A stretch of 64,000 nt of DNA, taken from contig NC_092341.1 of the NCBI RefSeq assembly GCF_046630445.1, forward strand, positions 258,460,001 through 258,524,000, given 5' to 3'. The translations under genes and the position numbers were made by a program. Numbering within the stretch: position 1 is the stretch's first letter; every line of letters starts with the position of its first letter. Source of the stretch: Rutidosis leptorrhynchoides. Its lineage: Eukaryota; Streptophyta; Magnoliopsida; Asterales; Asteraceae. Under the pieces are notes generated by a model. It saw only the letters and a list, made by a program, of their open reading frames with translations. It had not been told where the DNA came from and did not search any database. This document shows, one piece after another, positions 38,746 through 50,818 of this stretch.

Positions 38746-39149
38746 GCTTATACAAAATGGTTGTAACATTCTGCAAAAGATCCAATTAAATGAAAAAAGA
38801 CATTGTTAAACACTAAAAAAAAAAAAAAAATAAATAAATAAAAAATGTATATGTATATAAAAGTGTACCAAATTTGGAGTGGACATTGAGATTTTTTTAT
38901 ATCACAATTTACTTTTTACTTCAGTGTCAACCATATTTTTACACCTATCTGAAATTTCAATACAATTCTATATTGAACAGTTAAAGTTGAAAGCATTAAT
39001 CAATGTATAATCATATGGGTAAAAAAAACCATTACTCCATATAAGTGAAATTTAAAGGTTGGTGTAGCACCAAATTTGTTTGCAAAAAAATAGTAGAAGA
39101 TTTGATGTGTCATTAATTAAACAAAACATGGATAATTGAAGTTTTACTC
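38746..39149. other. Intergenic, no gene recognised
   Basis: A+T-rich, with a poly-A run at 38816–38830. The last five bases TACTC (39145–39149) are the left target duplication of the copia element. Confidence 0.5.
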
Positions 39150-39597
39150 TGTAATTACAAATGTTTACTAATAATCTCTCTTGGTGCTTTGACGAAATAA
39201 TCACACAAAATTATAACATGCCAATTAGACTTTAAACAATATATTTGACAGAATGTAAAATGGGCTGGGGGTGTGCACGTGAAGGAACAAAAGGAACATA
39301 ATGCTTTTATTTATTTTATGCAACACAACACACATAACACGTACACGTCTATTTATACATCTACATTTCAACCGTCATAACTATTAAATGGTTGTGATTT
39401 TTCTACACATTATGACTTTTTCTAATGGGTGTGACTTTTCACATCAATTGTTAATAACCTATCAACGAACCATTAGAACCATTCACTAAATGGTTGTGAC
39501 TAAACTTTAATAACTAATAACTAACCATAACCACCTTGCGGTAAATAACTTCCATCCAACTAACACTATCTTGTCTAATATGAGATTATCTCCAACA
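39150..39597 (-). mobile_element. 3' LTR of the gag-only copia element
   Basis: 448 bp from TGTAATTACA to TCTCCAACA. It repeats at 40660 with about eight differences over its length. Confidence 0.9.
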
Positions 39598-39699
39598 AAT
39601 CCCTCCTTTAAACTCATATCTCTTTTGCTCCTTCATTCTAATTCCCCACTTGCACATGTGTCATGTGTCATCAATAAAACACCATTTTCTTCGACTTCT

Positions 39700-40623
39700 T
39701 GTTCCGTAATCAAGTTGTTTTCTTCGGTTTCTTCCGATGATTTATAGTCTCTAGCATAATGACCTTGCCTACCGCATTTATAGTCTCTAGCATAATGTCC
39801 TCGTCAGCCATCACCTCTTCCACGCCCGCATTCTTTTCATCGCGACCTTTGTTAGAACTCTTCGGTTGATTGTTGCTCTTCATGATCATCATTCTCTCTA
39901 CCACAACATCGGCATCGGTCACTATTATGCCTAGAATTACTTCCTTCTCCACCATAGTTTTTTTTTCCAGGTATAAGGCCGTTTCATTAAGGAATATTTT
40001 TTCTTGTTCTTTCTTTGCTCATGCGCTTCAAGCGAACCCGCTAGTTCCTCAATCGACAAATCCTCCAAGATTTTCGACTCTTCAATTGCGCATACTACAT
40101 TTTAAAAATTCTCGGTTAACGACCGCAGAATTTTTTCTATAATTCTTGAATCTGTCAGAGTTTCACCATTCCGTTTCAGTTGATTCGCAACCGTTTGAAC
40201 ACGAGTGATGTACTCGGAGACTCCTTCAGTGTCTTTCATTTTCATGGCCTCCAATTCGCCACGCAGAGTTTGTAGTCGCACTTGTTTGACTCGGTCCGCA
40301 CCTTTAAACGTTTTTTCCAACATATCCCATGCTTCTTTCGCTATTTTTGCACCCGCAATTTTCTCAAATCCGGACTCCTCAACGGATTGAAATAAGAATA
40401 AAAGAGCAACATTATCTTTCTTTCGTTCATCCTTATACGCCTTCATTTGTTGTGCATTCATGGCACCAAGTTGTGTTTCACTTTGTTCTTCACATCCTTT
40501 TGTAACAATTTCCCATACATCTTGAGCGCCCAACAATGCTTTCATTTGATTGCTCCAATTATCATAGTTAAACTTGGTCAATTTTGGAATTGACATATGC
40601 CCAAAAGTTGTTGTAGTATTCAT
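39700..40623 (-). mobile_element. copia-type gag (UBN2-like) region
   Basis: The frame at 40102–40623 starts MNTTTTFGHMSIPKLTKFNY and shows the copia gag pattern: YDNWSNQMKALLGAQDVWE, AWDMLEKTFKG, VRLQTLRGELEAMKM, ITRVQTVANQLKRNGE and IIEKILRSL. Further left is an arginine/asparagine/lysine-rich part, normally the place of the nucleocapsid. The region is broken in a few places. No protease, integrase or reverse transcriptase follows. Confidence 0.85.
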
Positions 40624-40659
40624 CTTTGAAATAATATTGACTGGCTCTAGATACCAATT

Positions 40660-41869
40660 TGTGATTACAAATGTTTACTAATAATCTCTCTTGGTGCTTT
40701 GACGAAATAATCACAAAAATTTATAACATGCCAATTAGACTTTAAACAATATATTTGACAGAATGTAAAATGAGCTAGGGGTGTGCACGTGAAGGAACAA
40801 AAGGAACAGAATGCTTTTATTTATTTTATGCAACACAACACACATAACACGTACACGTCTATTTATACATCTACATTTCAACCGTCATAACTATTAAATG
40901 GTTGTGATTTTTCTACACATTCTGACTTTTTCTAATGGGTGTGACTTTTCACATCAATTGTTAATAACCTATCAACGAACCATTAGAACCATTCACTAAA
41001 TGGTTGTGACTAAACTTTAATAACTAATAACTAACCATAACCACCTTGCTGTAAATAACTTCCATCCAACTAACACTATCTTGTCTAATATGAGATTATT
41101 GATGGGAAAATAATCACAACGGGCAATCTACAAAGTGGAAACAAACCCGTTTGACAAGCATTTCCCGACCCGTATGAACCCGTGAGGAAACTAACAAACA
41201 AGCTATATCAAAAACCAACCCAAATCAGTCTCCAAATCTGTTCCAAATCAGTAGCTAAACAATAATCAAGTACACACTAAAACACGAGACTTTTTACGTG
41301 GAAAACCCCTCGAAATCGAGAGTAAAAACCACGGGACTCGTAAGCCACTTAAATTCCACTATCATCAACAAAGAGAGCAATACAATAATCCTTCTCTAGA
41401 TCAACTAGAGGTATACAACATCATCATACTCTTGAACAACAATAATCAACAAGTATATGAAGAAATTAAAGACAAAAGATGAATGATTCACCCAATAAAC
41501 TGCCCTCTGTTCCAGCAGCAAGAACACGAGCTACAGGCCTCTTTAGACGAATTCAACGGTTGAAAACCTTGGCACTGATGTCAGGAAGACACAGCCCAAA
41601 TTTGATGAAGATTCAACGGTTAGATCTCCGGGGATCGTCGATTTTCTGAACTGCTGTATTTTTAGACATAAATTGAGAATCTCTCTTTTTCTTTTTGATC
41701 TCTCTGATCTATCTACTCTCTTTCTTAATGAATACAGCTGCGCAACTTCAAATTAAAGATGCCCCTTGATGGTTGACCAAGTCAAACAATCAATTGGGCT
41801 TAATTTGTTAGGCTTGGGCTAACCACATAATTGGAAACCAAATAAAAAACCCAACAATTATCTCCAACA
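40660..41869 (-). mobile_element. 5' LTR of the gag-only copia element, interrupted by a solo LTR
   Basis: TGTGATTACA at 40660 to TCTCCAACA at 41869. The LTR body is 40660–41099 plus 41862–41869; the intervening 41100–41861 is a later insertion with its ATTAT duplication. Confidence 0.88.
41100..41856 (+). mobile_element. Solo copia-type LTR nested in the copia element
   Basis: 757 bp, starts TGATGGGAAAATAATC and ends AACCCAACA, flanked by ATTAT at 41095–41099 and 41857–41861. The internal text TTTTTACGTGGAAAACCCC and CACGGGACTCGTAAGCC is typical of plant copia LTRs. No internal element sequence is attached. Strand is uncertain. Confidence 0.8.
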
Positions 41870-41874
41870 TACTC

Positions 41875-42671
41875 TGCTTATGATTTGTTAGTATACCTAA
41901 ATCTTCATTCATCATAAAATTAACTTTTTTCAAAGTAACAGTTAAACCAAATGAAAATGATAAATAGTATCGGCTAAACAAATTGGCCTAATGCCGAACT
42001 TGTTGATCATCAGTTATGCTTTAAGAGATCTCACATTTAAACACAACGTGTAATTAAGGCCAATTTGTTAGGCATATATCATGAGTTTTATTACATGATC
42101 ACCCTGATTTTCCAACAATTTGTGAAGGTATTTACTTAAGCATTACTTTGTATGTACGGAACCGATGATTGCGAAATTGCAGGTAAGAATACGTCAGCCA
42201 GTAAAAGGAATCGATAATTTGTGCGGAGACGTATCCTAAAGATGTAGAAATTAATCAATGAAACCTGGTGGCTCCCAAGAATCAAAACATCAAGACCAAT
42301 TAAAAGCTTGACATGCATATCCTAAAAAGTTAATTAATCAATAGAAACCAGTGATTCTGGGAATCAACACATCACCACAAACAAAAAGGTCGAAGACCAT
42401 ACAGACGACAGCTTAGCACTAAAAAAAGTGTGGTCTTTGCAGACACAATGTCTTTTACGCAAAGGCAATCATACTTATTATTACTAACTTTTGATATCAT
42501 TTTCAGTGATCTACTCAATAATGCTATCCATGAAATCTTATATCACATAATTTATGTAAGTTAACTTCAATAGATGGAACTGTAACAACTGTTTCAGGTT
42601 TCATTGTTGTGGCAATTTGTAGGTTTGATGTTAAATTCAGGATTTCAGGGTAAGGGTAAAAATCTCCAAAA

Positions 42672-42702
<31 letters not shown>

Positions 42703-44001
42703 TTCCTAGCTTCCGTCTTATGTCTTGTGATGTTTGAATTTATTAGGAGCAAGTTAGAAGTAAACTGTTGAATTTATTCGGAGCTGATTAACTCAAAGTC
42801 GAAAGTAAGCCAAAAAAGGGCAAGATGGTGCACGGGGTCGAGCTGAAGAAGTTTAATGTTGTCGGCATGTAAATTAGACTTGATTGTGATTTAGGTTTAC
42901 ATTTTGATTTCAGTCCTTCGTTTTGTTTAGGTTGCGTTTGGTTAGGTTTTTGCGGGTGTTGGTTTGTTTCCTTTGTTCCTAGTTTGTGTGTCTTTTCTTT
43001 TGTTCTCTTGTTGGCTAGGTTCGGGTAGCTTGCTTGCCCCTTTAGTTCGTTTTGCATTTTAGTTTGGCGCCGAGTTATTTTCTTGTTTGTTTGGTAGGTC
43101 TTCAATTTTTCGATAAAGTGTTTCCTACATTTTAATAATTTTAATAAGTGTTTTTGACATTTTTATACAAGTTCTGTTATTTTGCAAAAATTCATAAATA
43201 AATAAATAGAAAGAAACTTTCCCTAAAAAAATTTAATATCAATCATGCAAGAAACGAGCAAAATGTCTAACAAATATGTATGAGTCAGTACCACTAAACC
43301 AACAAGACAAGGATACAAGACAAAATGATTTTATCACTTTTTTACCAATTAGTGTCATTATTTATAATCATAGTTATAATTATAATTATAATTATAATTA
43401 TAATTATAATTATAATTATAATTGCCTTGAGAGGTTATAAATTTTTGTGGCACAATTGGTAGTTAGACCTTTGTAATTTTGTTATTCGCTGCTTCTCGCT
43501 AGAGAGATTATTTATTTGAATGAAAGTCGTTAAAAAAGTTATAATTGCCTTGAGATCAACTTCCTGAAAGTCAACACCTCCTAATTCTGTTTGTATAATC
43601 ATCGTCATATAGTACTCAGATTGTTTACACAAAAATATTTCGCTGTTCAAAAAAAAAAAAAAAAAAGATTGTTTACACAAAATGAGTCTCAGATGTACTG
43701 ATCTAAGCTATTAATCACTTAGATAATTACAAATCTACTAGTGCAATTTCAACGTAAGAGGGATTTATCAAATATCATAACACTAACCACATGTTAATTT
43801 AAGTAATTTAAGTTTTTTATAGAGTAATGGTAAATGTGAGTAGTGACGGATCTAAAAAATTGTAGTGTCGGGGAAAAAAAGTTATTTAAAACAAATAAGA
43901 AAACATATGCGACTTAAACTGCATAATTATCCAAGAAAAACATAATTACGTAATTACATTAACGTAAACTATAGCAATAACTAAAATTTAACTTTTTATT
44001 A
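41875..44001. other. Intergenic; repeats and possible retroelement tail
   Basis: No gene recognised. Two diverged copies of a roughly 45-base sequence ('ttaattaatcaat…gggaatcaa…acatca') stand at about 42248–42295 and 42331–42374. A short stem (CTTTGC…GACA…TGTC…GCAAAG) is at about 42436–42466. A TTTA run lies at 42675–42705. The part around 42790–43210, ending in an AATAAATAAATA tail, could be the 3' end of a non-LTR element, but no endonuclease or RT homology is visible. A (TATAAT)n microsatellite is at 43374–43422 and a poly-A at 43650–43667. Confidence 0.4.
43374..43422. repeat. (TATAAT)n microsatellite
   Basis: About eight perfect hexamer units in direct series. Confidence 0.95.
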
Positions 44002-44192
44002 CTACCTCCGTCCCACCACAAGTGTCCACATTTCCATTTTTGAATGTCCCATTTCAAGTGTCCACGTTGTGTTTCAACTAATGAGAAGAGGTTATTCGGC
44101 AGAAAGAAGATTTCTGATTGGTGGAGAATAAAGTTAATTTTCTAAAACTGTGTGCAAAAATTAAGAGAACACATGTAATGAGACGGAAGGAG
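44002..44192. mobile_element. Stowaway-like MITE (Tc1/mariner)
   Basis: 191 bp with the terminal repeat CTACCTCCGTCCCA at the left and TGAGACGGAAGGAG at the right, flanked by TA on both sides (44000–44001 and 44193–44194). The 'CTCCGTCCC' terminus is the signature of plant Stowaway elements. Confidence 0.85.
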
Positions 44193-45005
44193 TATTGAAG
44201 GCTTGGACTTTTGAAGCTTGGGCTGATACGTTAGGCTAGGCTGGGGGCAAATCATCAATATAACAAAACTAACATCAAAATTAATGGTGTGGGCTTTTTT
44301 TTAGGGCTGGGGGCATGTGACCCCATTTATCACTCTGGCATCGCCCCTATGGGTGAGATTTTTACTCATATGAAATGAACTAATCTGTTTACTCAGCAAC
44401 TATGTCGCATCTAGTGAAGTCCTTTTGTGAACATGAGTCACTACAAGCAAGGTTGGAGAACTTGAATTTCGGAGAGATCTTGTTTGGACATTTTTAGGAA
44501 GATCTCGACATTTGAAAAATCTCGGGGAGATCTCGGACGTTGACTTACGTTGACTTTTTAGATTTCTAAAAATAAATATGTATATATAAATAAACATATG
44601 TATATCTATATACAAATTTACAAGATTATAAAAGAAAATCTGAGAACTGAGCGAGAAAATCCGAGATTCTACAAGAAATTTCGAGAAATGAGTGAGAAAA
44701 TTCGAGAAATCGTGGCTTTGACCAAGTTTGACCCTGTTAACTGAGAAATCTCGAGTAATGAACATCTCGTCTTGACTACCTAAAATTGAGATATCGGTGA
44801 GATTCGGAGAAAAATAAGGAGATTTACAAGAGTAAAGTCTAAAACTGACTACAATGCTATCTTGGATTACACAGGTTGATTCTTTGATTGCAAAAATTAA
44901 AATATATTAAAATAATATAATAATACTGTTAATAAAAATAAAAATAAAAATAAAAAAGATTAAGAATAAAATATATTCACCGACGCGGGCAAAATAGGCC
45001 AGTAC
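44193..45005. other. Intergenic, with a segment rich in AGATCTCG-type words
   Basis: Between about 44460 and 44830 the words 'gagatctc', 'gagaaatctcg', 'gaaaatccgaga' and 'gatctcgg' recur on both strands. This looks like an old repeat family, but no ends or coding frame could be fixed. 44260–44350 has the 'gggctgggggca…tgtgacccc' style of a short element whose left part may begin near 43848; the Stowaway sits inside it. A (AAAAAT)n run is at 44935–44955. Confidence 0.4.
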
Positions 45006-45225
45006 AGTAGGCACGTTCTGTTTTTCCCCAAATTGTTTCTTTATCAGATCAGATCGCTTTCGTATCAACACACTCCCAAGTACCAATCCTACTCAAATCT
45101 CTAAAAATCCTTCCACTGCAACTTAAAACCACACTATACTTTCCAATACTTTCGTAAATCAAATTCTAACACTATAAACTTACCGTTAGCAAGTCAGTTA
45201 AAAGTTTGTTAGATCTGTTGCCTAA

Positions 45226-47466
45226 ATGGCGGTGGTGGCCCGTCGCGGTGGCGGATCGGCGTTCTCATCTGCTGTACGGAGCTTCTTTTCTTACCGGATA
45301 TTTGTATCAGCTATGTTCACTCTACTTTTTTTCGCTACTGCTTCCGTACTCTTCTCGTCTCATCCTACCTCTAATTTATCAGATAACTCTGTAAGTTTCT
45401 CTTATACTTGATTTATGTGAATGTAATTGTTTATGTTTTATGTTATTTGATTGAATTAATAGTTATATATATAGTGGATCTAATTGAGGCTACAATTTTT
45501 GATCTGTAATGGATGATGTATAGTGTATATGTGATGTGACTAAATCTGATTGGTGCATCACTTCAATTCGAAAGACACGTATAATTTGCATAAGTTCAAT
45601 TAAATGAGTTTGTAATTGGCGTCTTGAGTCTTGACTGCCTTTTAGAGTCTAAATTGAATTTCAGGCCAGATTTAAAACCCATGGAAATTTGATTTTACCA
45701 TTCTCATGGCGTCTCAATTTTATTTTACTATTTTTTAAGTAAAATTTCCTACTTATTGGCCGGAGGTCCACTCGGAAGCAATCTCTTTATCCGTCGATGT
45801 CTACTTTTGAGATTGTTTCACTCTGGGTGGAGAAATGACTTGTTTTTACTTTCGGATAGGGGAATGATTGTCTACATCTCACCTCCCCATACACCACTCA
45901 TGTGGTATTGGGTTTTGTTGTTGTTGTTGTTGCTGCTGGTGGTGGTGGTGCTGCTGCTGCTGCTGTGGCCGGCGGCGGTGGTGTTATCGGCGAGAAGTTA
46001 TTTATTAGTTTAATTGATTGATTTTATAATAGGAATTACAAACAACTGGAAGAGCATACATGCACAGGACATTTCTAGCATTGAAGTCAGATCCGTTAAA
46101 GACTAGGTTGGATTTGATACATAAGCAAGCGAGTGATCATATGGTACTTGTGAACGCATACGCATCATATGCTAGGAAGCTTAAGCTTGAGATATCGAAG
46201 CAGCTTAAAATGTTTGATGAAATGGCGACGAATTTTTCTGATATAGGTGTGAAACCAACGTATCGTACTGCTTTGTTTGAATCTGATGGGCCAGTGGATG
46301 AAGAAGTTTTGAGACAGTTCGAGAAGGAAGTTAAGGATAAGATTAAAGTTGCTAGGTTAATGATTGGTGAGAATAAGGAATCTTATGATAATCAGTTGAA
46401 AATTCAGAAGTTGAAAGACACGATATTTGCAGTTAATGAGTTGTTGATTAAAGCTAAGAAGAACGGGGCGTTTGCTAGCTTGATTGCTGCAAAGTCAACC
46501 CCAAAAAGTTTGCATTGTCTTGCGATGCGTTTAATGGGCGAGCGTATTGCAAGCCCTGAAAAATATAGAGATGAGAAACCTAAGGCTGAGTTTGAAGATC
46601 CTTCGTTGTATCATTACGCGATATTTTCCGATAACGTGATTGCAGTGTCTGTTGTGGTGAATTCGGCTGTAAAGAACGCTGATGAACCATGGAAACATGT
46701 TTTTCATATTGTTACGGATAAGATGAATCTTGCTGCAATGAAGGTTTGGTTTAAAATGAGACCGATTGGAGGTGGTGCGTTTGTTGAAATAAAAGCAGTT
46801 GAAGAATTTAGTTTCTTGAATTCTTCGTATGTACCTTTACTTAGACAAATCGAGTCTGCAAATTTACAAAAGATTTACTTGGACAACAAGGCAGAAAACG
46901 AAACCAATGAAGTGAAAAACACGAATTCTGCAAACACGAAGCATTTGTCAATGTTGAATCATCTCAAGTTTTACTTGCCAGAAATGTATCCAAAGTTGCA
47001 CCGCATATTGTTCTTAGATGATGATATTGTGGTTCAGAAAGATTTAACTGCCTTATGGAAAGTTGACTTAGATGGTAAGGTTAATGGGGCGGTTGAAACA
47101 TGTTTTGGATCGTTTCATCGTTATGCTCAGTATTTGAATTTCTCACACCCTTTAATCAAAGATAAGTTTAATCCAAAGGCTTGTGCTTGGGCTTTTGGCA
47201 TGAATGTATTTGATCTTGATGCTTGGAGACGTGAAAGATTAACCGATCAATACCATTATTGGCAGGACCTGGTACGTTTTCTTTTTTGCTTATCTTTTAT
47301 ATGGTTCTGTTTTGCTGTATTTCACTTTTGTTTTTGTCCTTTCACAATGAAGCTAATCCTTTTTACTTACAATCACTTTTTGTGAACGATTAGGTAAATG
47401 GCATAAAAAGGTGCCAATTTTAACTAATTTTCATCTTTTTACCCCTAAAAAGGAATTTTTAAGTGG

Positions 47467-47498
<32 letters not shown>

Positions 47499-48567
47499 CT
47501 TTTGGAGCAACAAGACACTACAAAGGTCTGTTTTAGGTGATAAATAAAATAAAATTTAATTACCTTCAGATTGAGAAATAGGTATAGTTGAATACTCTTT
47601 TGTTAGGCGGAGCTTGAACCTAATGGTTGGAGGGGCAAGATTTTGTCGAATGTGTGATATGTTTTTTAGCAACAAAAAACGTAAAGTTTGGAGGAAAAAT
47701 TGTAAATGTTATACACATTTTAAATGACAATATCGATCCTAATTGTATATCAAAAAATTTAACTTTTTAAACTTTAGTTTTAGATTGATTTCAAGTTAAA
47801 AATGCCTATGAGATATGAAAGAATGAAGTAAATTGTTGATGAAAACAAAATATGCAAGCCTTCACCATTTTAGTTATATCTTCTTCAGACGGACTCCGAT
47901 TTAGTTGATTTAAAAGCCCATACTTCCGTAACTCAAAGGGCTACAAAATCCCATTACTTGGAGAAACTTTTGGAGGGACGAGGGCCACCTCCTTCCCTTA
48001 TAAAACTCCGCCCTTAATTTGTGCCTTTTACCCTTGACAATACAATTATATCTTAACGACATCGAGTCTCAGTTGTAGATTCTTTATATTAAAACTACTC
48101 TTCTATCTAGTTTATCCCCACATGAGGTGTAACATTTTGTTTTGTTTTTATCTAACTTTTCATTTTAAAATGCATATTAGGGATATGTATAAAAGTATAT
48201 ATAGATTAATTTGATCATCATCATATCTTACTCAGAATCATTTGGATCAGAAATGCTATATGTGAACTAATATTCTTTAATTTTGCATCAGAATGAGGAT
48301 CAGACTTTGTGGCAATTGGGGACACTGCCACCTGGACTAATGACCTTCTATTCAACAACAAAGTCATTAGACAAAACGTGGCACGTTCTTGGACTCGGGT
48401 ACAACCCAAGTATAAGCATGGACGAGATTAATCACGCTGCTGTTATTCATTTCAACGGGAATATGAAACCATGGCTTGATATAGCCATGAACCAATACAA
48501 ACATTTATGGACTAAATACGTTGACAATGAAATGGAATTCGTGCAGATGTGCAACTTCGGTTTATAG
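45226..48567 (+). CDS. GAUT9: Galacturonosyltransferase 9 (GAUT9), three exons
   Basis: Coding exons 45226–45390, 46033–47271 and 48292–48567 join in phase 0 with GT–AG introns of 642 and 1020 bp and give 559 residues, close to the 561 I recall for Arabidopsis GAUT9. A short cytosolic N-terminus ([10 protein letters not shown]) leads to a conserved RSFFSYRIF and one membrane helix at about 24–45, then a stem and a GT8 glycosyltransferase domain: a type II Golgi enzyme. Key motifs are [12 protein letters not shown], the metal-binding DDD in [38 protein letters not shown], and near the C-terminus [14 protein letters not shown] and [17 protein letters not shown]; it ends [10 protein letters not shown]. 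The role is transfer of galacturonic acid in pectin (and possibly related wall polymer) synthesis. The N- and C-termini match GAUT9 better than GAUT8. No break is seen. Confidence 0.96.
45900..45990 (+). repeat. Trinucleotide repeat tract in GAUT9 intron 1
   Basis: A series of GTT, then GCT, GGT and again GCT triplets at about 45913–45966, followed by GGCGGCGGTGGT. It makes an open frame (45756–46013) that is intronic and not a gene. Confidence 0.85.
47468..48013. repeat. Poly-T run and candidate short element in GAUT9 intron 2
   Basis: A run of 27 T at 47468–47494. Then 47606–48013 begins GGCGGAGCTTGAACC and ends with the inverted match TAAAACTCCGCCC, so it may be a short inverted-repeat element. 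No coding capacity is seen and the flanks do not give a convincing duplication. Confidence 0.35.
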
Positions 48568-49415
48568 ACAGGGAAAACAGAGGTAACTCAAATTTTGCAT
48601 CTATTCACTTTGGGTCTACATAGTGTGCTATTATGAGCAAAGCTCTGCAATTGTCCCATTATTTATACACGTGATAGTTTAAGTGTTGAAATGTTAAGTT
48701 GAACCCATTTGCTAGGGCAACATACACGTTTAAATGATTCTTTATATCTATAAGCTTAATGTATTATCGAGGCAAATGTGTAAGTTATTTATATCGTTCC
48801 ATTAGACGTATGATGTATCTGTACTCTATGACGTATCTGTACTTTATTAATGAATGTTAAGTTTAAGCTTAGTGACTTGATGACAGTTTTGTAAAATGTG
48901 AAACATGATTGTGAGCTATAAGCTCAAACCTTAGATGGCAACTTAAGCCATTGTGTTTTAACTCCCAAGTAAGTTTGCAAATGGGTTCTTACTCCTTAGT
49001 TAAATCGAATTCAATTTGGAACTTGACTGTTGTTAAAAGTTTACATATGGATTTTTTAGTTGCTAGACATTATTCGTCGCAATCTTAAACGTTGCATTGC
49101 GACCATTATACTTCGCACCATGACAAAGCTTCTAAATCAAACTTCGTAGCGACCAACATCCATCGTGCAGCAAAGTCTTCAATCCAGCAACCCAAACTTT
49201 TAACACCAAATTCAAGTCATAATTCAACATTAACACCAAATTCAAGTCGTAATTCAACATTTTGAAATCGTATCAGTTATTAAACTCTTTTAACAACTTG
49301 GCCCGAGAGTGCATAATCGACGACAGATGTTTCATGCAATTCAACTTGCATAACTTAACACTATGAACGAAAAGTAAAAGTAAGATCATGTGAAACTTTT
49401 GTTGGTCATCAAGGG
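48568..49415. other. 3' flank of GAUT9
   Basis: Should include the 3' untranslated region; possible polyadenylation text 'attaatgaatg' is at about 48845. A perfect-period 30-bp duplication (49201–49230 and 49231–49260, one difference) begins TAACACCAAATTCAAGTC. No gene. The last eight bases ATCAAGGG are the hAT target duplication. Confidence 0.55.
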
Positions 49416-49814
49416 TAGAGGTGGGCACCCGAACCGGTTTTCAAAAAACAAAACGGTCTAGAACCGGAAACCGCTCTAACCGAAACCGAAACCGAAACCG
49501 AAACCGGTTCTCGGTTCCGGACCAGTTCTGACCGGTTCCAATTTGAAATCAAAACCGGTTTTTTTCTAGGTAAAAACCGGTTATTCTCAAAACTGGTTAA
49601 AACCCCAATTTTTTTCAAAGGGTAAAAAAAAATAGCCGTTTGGTTTGATTTTTGTGCAGTTTTTTGGACTTTTTGGCCATTTTACCCCCACTAGTGTAGT
49701 ATAAATATATGGTATTAGTTTTGGTTGAAATCACACATTCTCATACTCTTAATTCTCAAATATCTCTCTAAATATCTAATTAATTCATTAAGAAACAATA
49801 ACGCTCTAGTTAGT

Positions 49815-50117
49815 ATGGCTACCTCTCAAACATCGGCTTCCGATTCCGCTTCCGTTGGAAAATCTTCACACAAATACACCACCAACGATGTTAGCCACAT
49901 AGAAACACCTACCCGAAAAGGTGAGGTTTGGGCTAATTTCGACTTGTGTGTAATGCATGATGGGGTGGAAAAGCTCGTTGTAAAAGATGTGGGAATTTTT
50001 ATTCAAGTATGGGTAACACTTCTTTACGAAAACATCTTGCTACACCTACAAGTTGTAAAGCAATTGTCGATCAAGATACGATGCGACCTCCACTTGGTCG
50101 GGATGACTAACTTTTGA
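49815..50117 (+). pseudogene. hAT transposase, N-terminal remnant
   Basis: Starts MATSQTSASDSASVGKSSHK, serine/threonine-rich like many hAT N-termini, then TRKGEVWANFDLCVMHDGVEK. The second part occupies the place of the BED zinc finger (usually W..F…DG….C..C), but the cysteine pair of the finger is not readable in this frame. The frame stops at 50117. Confidence 0.55.
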
Positions 50118-50818
50118 CTTTCGATATGGAAGGCCTTTGTATCGATTTAACAAAGTATGTCATTCAACAAGGGCTTCCTTTCAACCACTTTGACAATCCA
50201 AAGCTTACGCAAATAATTCGTACTCGATTATAACCACGACATAACAATGTAAGTCGTTCTACTTTAAGACGTGATGCGTTTAAATTATGGAAAAAAGAAA
50301 AATTTGATGTTACTGAAGGTTTTCGAAACTATAAATATAAGTTTCTATAACATGTGATGTTTGGACCGCACCACACGGAACGAAAAATTCTTATTTAGCT
50401 ATAACCGCTCATTGGTTTCATCCCGATTCTTGGTTATTAATATAACGGACAATGGCTTTTATATTATTTGGTTATCCGCATACGGGTAATAATATGAGAA
50501 AAATTCTACACGACACTTTAATTGAATATAATTTAGACGATAATGTTTTTAGTATTTCTTTAGATGATGCGTCAAATAATAATAGTGCAATGATGTAAAA
50601 ATTCATTTAAAACCGATTTTAGATGGTGTTTTATTATATACATGTTTTGTTGCTCATATTATAAACTTGGCCGTTCAAGATTGTTTAAACTATTGTAGTC
50701 CGTTAAAAGATAAATTTAGAAGATTATTAGAAACAATATATCGTTCGAGCAACGAACGACATCATAACTATAAAAAAATAAGTTAAAAATTGTGGTGGGG
50801 TTTGGTTAGGGCATTATT

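Larger units (their letters stand above)
39150..41869 (-). mobile_element. Gag-only, non-autonomous copia-type LTR element
   Basis: LTRs at 39150–39597 and 40660–41869 (448 bp each once the nested solo LTR is subtracted), target duplication TACTC at 39145–39149 and 41870–41874. Minus-strand order: 5' LTR, primer site (TGGTATCTAGAGCCAG, 40641–40656, initiator-Met type), gag (about 39700–40623), purine tract (AAAGGAGGGATT), 3' LTR. The internal part is only 1062 bp, so there is no room for pol: it must depend on another element's enzymes. I count about eight differences between the LTRs, which suggests well under one million years to about one million years of age. The gag frame has a few breaks. 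Confidence 0.88.

Noticed and set aside
42788-43105. Lys/Gln-rich minus-strand frame of 105 codons
   Set aside because: Low-complexity product from a T-rich region that may be a retroelement tail; no recognisable domain.
45756-46013. 85-codon frame before GAUT9 exon 2
   Set aside because: It lies inside intron 1 and is kept open by the triplet repeat; it is not joined in frame to either exon.
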